Assembly (NCBI GenBank): GCA_031257415.1
Contig: JAIROR010000002.1
Location: 1 to 6,785 of the forward strand
Source: Holosporales bacterium
Lineage (GTDB): Bacteria > Pseudomonadota > Alphaproteobacteria > RUG11792
Direction: 5' to 3'
Length of the DNA: 6,785 nucleotides
Positions 4,634 through 6,785 of the stretch are shown here, one piece after another. The notes beneath the pieces were generated by a model that was not told the origin of the DNA, made no database searches, and saw only the letters and a program-made list of their open reading frames with translations. The translations under genes and the position numbers were made by a program. Numbering within the stretch: the stretch's first letter is position 1; the number at the start of each line of letters is the position of its first letter.

Positions 4634-5461
4634 GTGTTTTTCCTTGTTGATGCCTTCACAGACGCTCCTTTCCTGGGAAATCCGGCAGGCGTATATTTAA
4701 TGACGAAAGATATTCTCTCATATAAAACAGAAGATTTGCAAAGAATGGCGACGTATTTCGACTGGTCTGAGATATCTTATATATCGCGAATATCAGAAAA
4801 TAAATATCGAATAAGATGGTTTTCGCCCCGCGACGAGGCTCCCCTGTGTGGACATGCAACCCTGGCTGCTGCCCATATCCTGTTTCATACTGGCCATGTA
4901 ACAGGAAATCGCGTAGACTTCGTTTTTAACGACGGAATAATACAAACAACAAAAGAGACAGACAGTATTAATAATGGCTTTATATCAATGTTATTTCCAA
5001 TTAAGCCAATAAAAAAAGCACAAGACATCCCTTTTGACCCCAAGGAGATTATCGGGATCAGCGAATATGAGGATATATTGAAGGATGATTTAGTATATGT
5101 TATAATTTTAAAAGATAGCAATTGTGTTCGAAGAGTAAAACCAAATTCAAAGGCAATAAAGAAGATCAATGCGAGAGCAATCATAGTCACAGCGAGAGGC
5201 CCCAATAAACATAATTGCGAATATGATTTTTGCTCAAGATACTTTGCTCCGAGCGTTGGATTGTATGAGGATCCTGTCTGCGGTTCTGCGCACTGCAGGC
5301 TGACTCCATACTGGGCCCAGATCCTGAACAAAACAGAAATGCTGGCATTCCAGGCTTCCGAAAGAACCGGCATTTTAAAGGTTGGCTTATGCGGAGATTA
5401 TGTTAGAATAAGTGGGAGGGCCGTGATAACCGCTGAGTTTCTGAGTCTATGGCGGCATTGA
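4634..5461 (+). CDS. PhzF-family isomerase/epimerase-like protein
   Basis: PhzF-family proteins share the diaminopimelate epimerase-type two-lobed fold. PhzF itself isomerises a dihydroanthranilate in phenazine synthesis. Most relatives, including E. coli YddE, have no known substrate, and no phenazine genes are present here. The 275-residue product has normal length. Family landmarks are VDAFTDAPFLGNPAGV (5-20), the catalytic-type Glu46 in WSEISYI, RWFSPRDEAPLCGHAT (61-76) with His74, and RYFAPSVGLYEDPVCGSAH (202-220) with Asp213 and Ser218. ASERTG and VRISGRAV follow. All expected active-site residues are present, so the protein is probably active. The GTG start at 4634 places the domain only three residues in and has no clear Shine-Dalgarno sequence, so a slightly earlier non-standard start such as ATT at 4616 is possible. 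The last codons and TGA lie inside the first unit of the 27-bp array. Confidence 0.92.
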   Translation: MFFLVDAFTDAPFLGNPAGVYLMTKDILSYKTEDLQRMATYFDWSEISYISRISENKYRIRWFSPRDEAPLCGHATLAAAHILFHTGHVTGNRVDFVFNDGIIQTTKETDSINNGFISMLFPIKPIKKAQDIPFDPKEIIGISEYEDILKDDLVYVIILKDSNCVRRVKPNSKAIKKINARAIIVTARGPNKHNCEYDFCSRYFAPSVGLYEDPVCGSAHCRLTPYWAQILNKTEMLAFQASERTGILKVGLCGDYVRISGRAVITAEFLSLWRH

Positions 5462-5604
5462 AGTTTTGTGAGTCTATGGCGGCATTGAAGTTTTGTGAGT
5501 CTATGGCGGCATTGAGGTTTTCTGAGTCTATGGCGGCATTGAAATTTTGTGAGTCTATGGCGGCATTGAGGTTTTGTGAGTCTATGGCGGCATTGAGGTT
5601 TTGT
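5443..5604. repeat. 27-bp tandem array, six copies, overlapping the end of the PhzF gene
   Basis: Units start at 5443, 5470, 5497, 5524, 5551 and 5578, each beginning GAGTCTATGGCGGCATTGA. They vary only in the AAG/AGG/AAA triplet that follows and in one TGT/TCT. The first unit contains the last codons and TGA of the PhzF gene, which suggests the array grew from the gene's 3' end. Because 27 is a multiple of three, one frame stays open for the whole array: from ATG 5449 to TGA 5614-5616 it would encode a 55-residue peptide of MAALKFCES-type nonapeptides. No ribosome binding site precedes that ATG; coupling to PhzF termination ten bases later is conceivable. Confidence 0.95.
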
Positions 5605-5672
5605 GAGAGTTGTTGAGTGATGAGGACTTCAAATTCTATGGCCTTGCATCTTAATAATAACAGTTTGATTTC

Positions 5673-5677
5673 GGAGG
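5673..5677 (+). promoter_or_regulatory. Ribosome binding site fixing the cysS start
   Basis: GGAGG lies seven bases before the ATG at 5685. It is the clearest Shine-Dalgarno sequence in front of any gene in the window. It supports the long form of CysRS over an internal TTG at 5760, which has no such site. Confidence 0.8.
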
Positions 5678-5684
5678 TTTAATT

Positions 5685-6785
5685 ATGGGATTAAAAATGC
5701 ATAGCGTCTTATCTAATGACCCCAGCAGCTTCGTTCCACTACAAGTTAGAAGCGCTAAGTTGACTTTAAGATTGTATAATACTTTGTCTGGAAAGATCGA
5801 GGACTTCGTTCCTATAACCAGACGCAATGTCAGGATGTATGTGTGCGGCCCAACCGTATATGATAAAGCCCATCTTGGCAATGCTAGGCCGGCCGTCGTT
5901 TTCGATACTTTGTATAGATTGCTCAGAATCCTGTATCCAAAAGTAACGTATGTCAGAAATATAACGGATATAGATGACAAAATATACAGAGCCGCAGTCG
6001 AAAGGGGAATCAGCATGGAAGAACTGACAAGGGGAACAATCGAGCGCTACCGTGCCGATACTTTGGCTCTCAATGTTCTGCCTCCTGATGTCGAACCAAG
6101 AGCAACAGAACATATTGCCGATATAATCAAATTTATAAAAAGATTGGTAACCAATGGCAGCGCATATGTCGCCAATAATCATGTGTATTTTGATGTTTTG
6201 AAATACAAGAATTATGGAGCCCTTTCTAAGAAGAATATCGAAGATTTGATTGCTGGAGCCAGAGTAGAAATTTCCGAAAACAAGAGGAACCCCCTTGACT
6301 TCGTGCTCTGGAAGCCGGCCGATGAAAACTTCGATATAGGCTGGGAAAGTCCATGGGGAAAAGGGCGCCCAGGCTGGCACATAGAATGCTCCGCAATGGC
6401 CCATAGGCATCTCGGATTCCCATTCGATATCCACTGCGGAGGTCTCGATCTTGTGTTTCCTCATCATGAAAACGAAATGGCGCAGTCTTGTTCTTTTGGC
6501 GGTTCCCGTTCCCCCCACACAATGGCCGCTTATTGGGTCCACAATGGCCACGTCAATATCGACGGAGCAAAAATGTCTAAGTCCGCAGGAAACTTCCTCA
6601 CAATCAACGATACCCTGCGGGAATACGATGGAGAAGTGGTGCGGATGTCTCTCCTCATGTCGCACTACTCCTCCCCAATAAATTTCAGCGAGAATATGCT
6701 GCTGCAGGCGAGAAGTATTTTGAGTCGCTGGTATAGGGCAGTTAGGTATATAAACGTGATCGATGGCTTCGATACGCTGGAAGCA
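5685..6785 (+). CDS. cysS: Cysteinyl-tRNA synthetase (5' part, cut by the window edge)
   Basis: This class I synthetase charges tRNA-Cys with cysteine using ATP in the cytosol. The visible 367 codons cover the whole catalytic domain. The cut removes the C-terminal helical and anticodon-binding part; the family is about 460-500 residues. Visible motifs are CGPTVYDKAHLGNAR (54-68) with the HIGH-type signature HLGN at 63-66, YVRNITDIDDKI (89-100), GWHIECSAM with Cys235, FPHHENE with His260 and Glu264, and KMSKS at 296-300. Cys54, Cys235, His260 and Glu264 correspond to the four zinc ligands of the E. coli enzyme (28, 209, 234, 238) with a constant offset of 26. The extra length is therefore all at the N-terminus (MGLKMHSVLSNDPSSFVPL and onward). 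The start at 5685 is backed by GGAGG at 5673-5677. No strong promoter is seen in the 80 bp after the 27-bp array, so it may be cotranscribed with the PhzF gene. Confidence 0.97.
   Translation, partial: MGLKMHSVLSNDPSSFVPLQVRSAKLTLRLYNTLSGKIEDFVPITRRNVRMYVCGPTVYDKAHLGNARPAVVFDTLYRLLRILYPKVTYVRNITDIDDKIYRAAVERGISMEELTRGTIERYRADTLALNVLPPDVEPRATEHIADIIKFIKRLVTNGSAYVANNHVYFDVLKYKNYGALSKKNIEDLIAGARVEISENKRNPLDFVLWKPADENFDIGWESPWGKGRPGWHIECSAMAHRHLGFPFDIHCGGLDLVFPHHENEMAQSCSFGGSRSPHTMAAYWVHNGHVNIDGAKMSKSAGNFLTINDTLREYDGEVVRMSLLMSHYSSPINFSENMLLQARSILSRWYRAVRYINVIDGFDTLEA

Noticed and set aside
5766..6665. Long minus-strand open frame opposite cysS
   Set aside because: It is antisense to a cysS frame carrying every CysRS motif, has no recognisable protein features and follows from the codon pattern of the sense gene.

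Overview
The window carries six protein genes on a bacterial chromosome. In order they are hrcA (+), an unrecognised exported protein (+), rplI for ribosomal protein L9 (-), an unrecognised gene (-), a PhzF-family isomerase gene (+), and the first 367 codons of cysS (+), which runs off the right edge. The wording of the CysRS N-terminal half (NARPAVVFD..YRLLR, YVRNITDIDDKI) and the acidic tail on L9 suggest an alphaproteobacterium. The moderate-to-low GC, loosely packed genes and many minisatellites suggest a host-associated lineage such as Holosporales or Rickettsiales. This taxonomic placement is inference.

Left part (1-2675): a 448-bp leader region holds a terminator-like hairpin, two promoters of the same design (extended -10 TGCTATMAT with an 18-bp spacer) and a 17-bp tandem repeat. 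It leads into hrcA, the heat-shock repressor gene. No CIRCE operator is visible near hrcA and grpE does not follow it. The next gene encodes a 348-residue protein with an N-terminal export signal and no recognised domain. Near-identical 18-bp direct repeats lie on both sides of that gene.

Middle (2676-4049): a perfect 43-bp tandem duplication lies between the convergent unknown gene and rplI. rplI stands apart from its usual partners rpsF and rpsR. It has its own good promoter, with a 13-bp inverted repeat in the -35/-10 spacer. Upstream of it on the same strand is an unknown 186-codon gene with an internal DASHDANN octapeptide repeat.

Right part (4050-6785): a divergent intergenic region of about 580 bp contains a perfect consensus parS site (TGTTTCACGTGAAACA), the binding site of the chromosome-segregation protein ParB. 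A 23-bp x6 array lies on one side of parS and a 28-bp x4 array on the other. This is the strongest non-coding signal here and points to an origin-proximal locus. The PhzF gene follows; its stop codon sits inside the first unit of a 27-bp x6 array. Then comes cysS, with a strong ribosome binding site and an N-terminal extension of about 26 residues.

The genes do not form one pathway. They are mostly housekeeping genes separated by intergenic DNA in which six unrelated tandem-repeat families have expanded.
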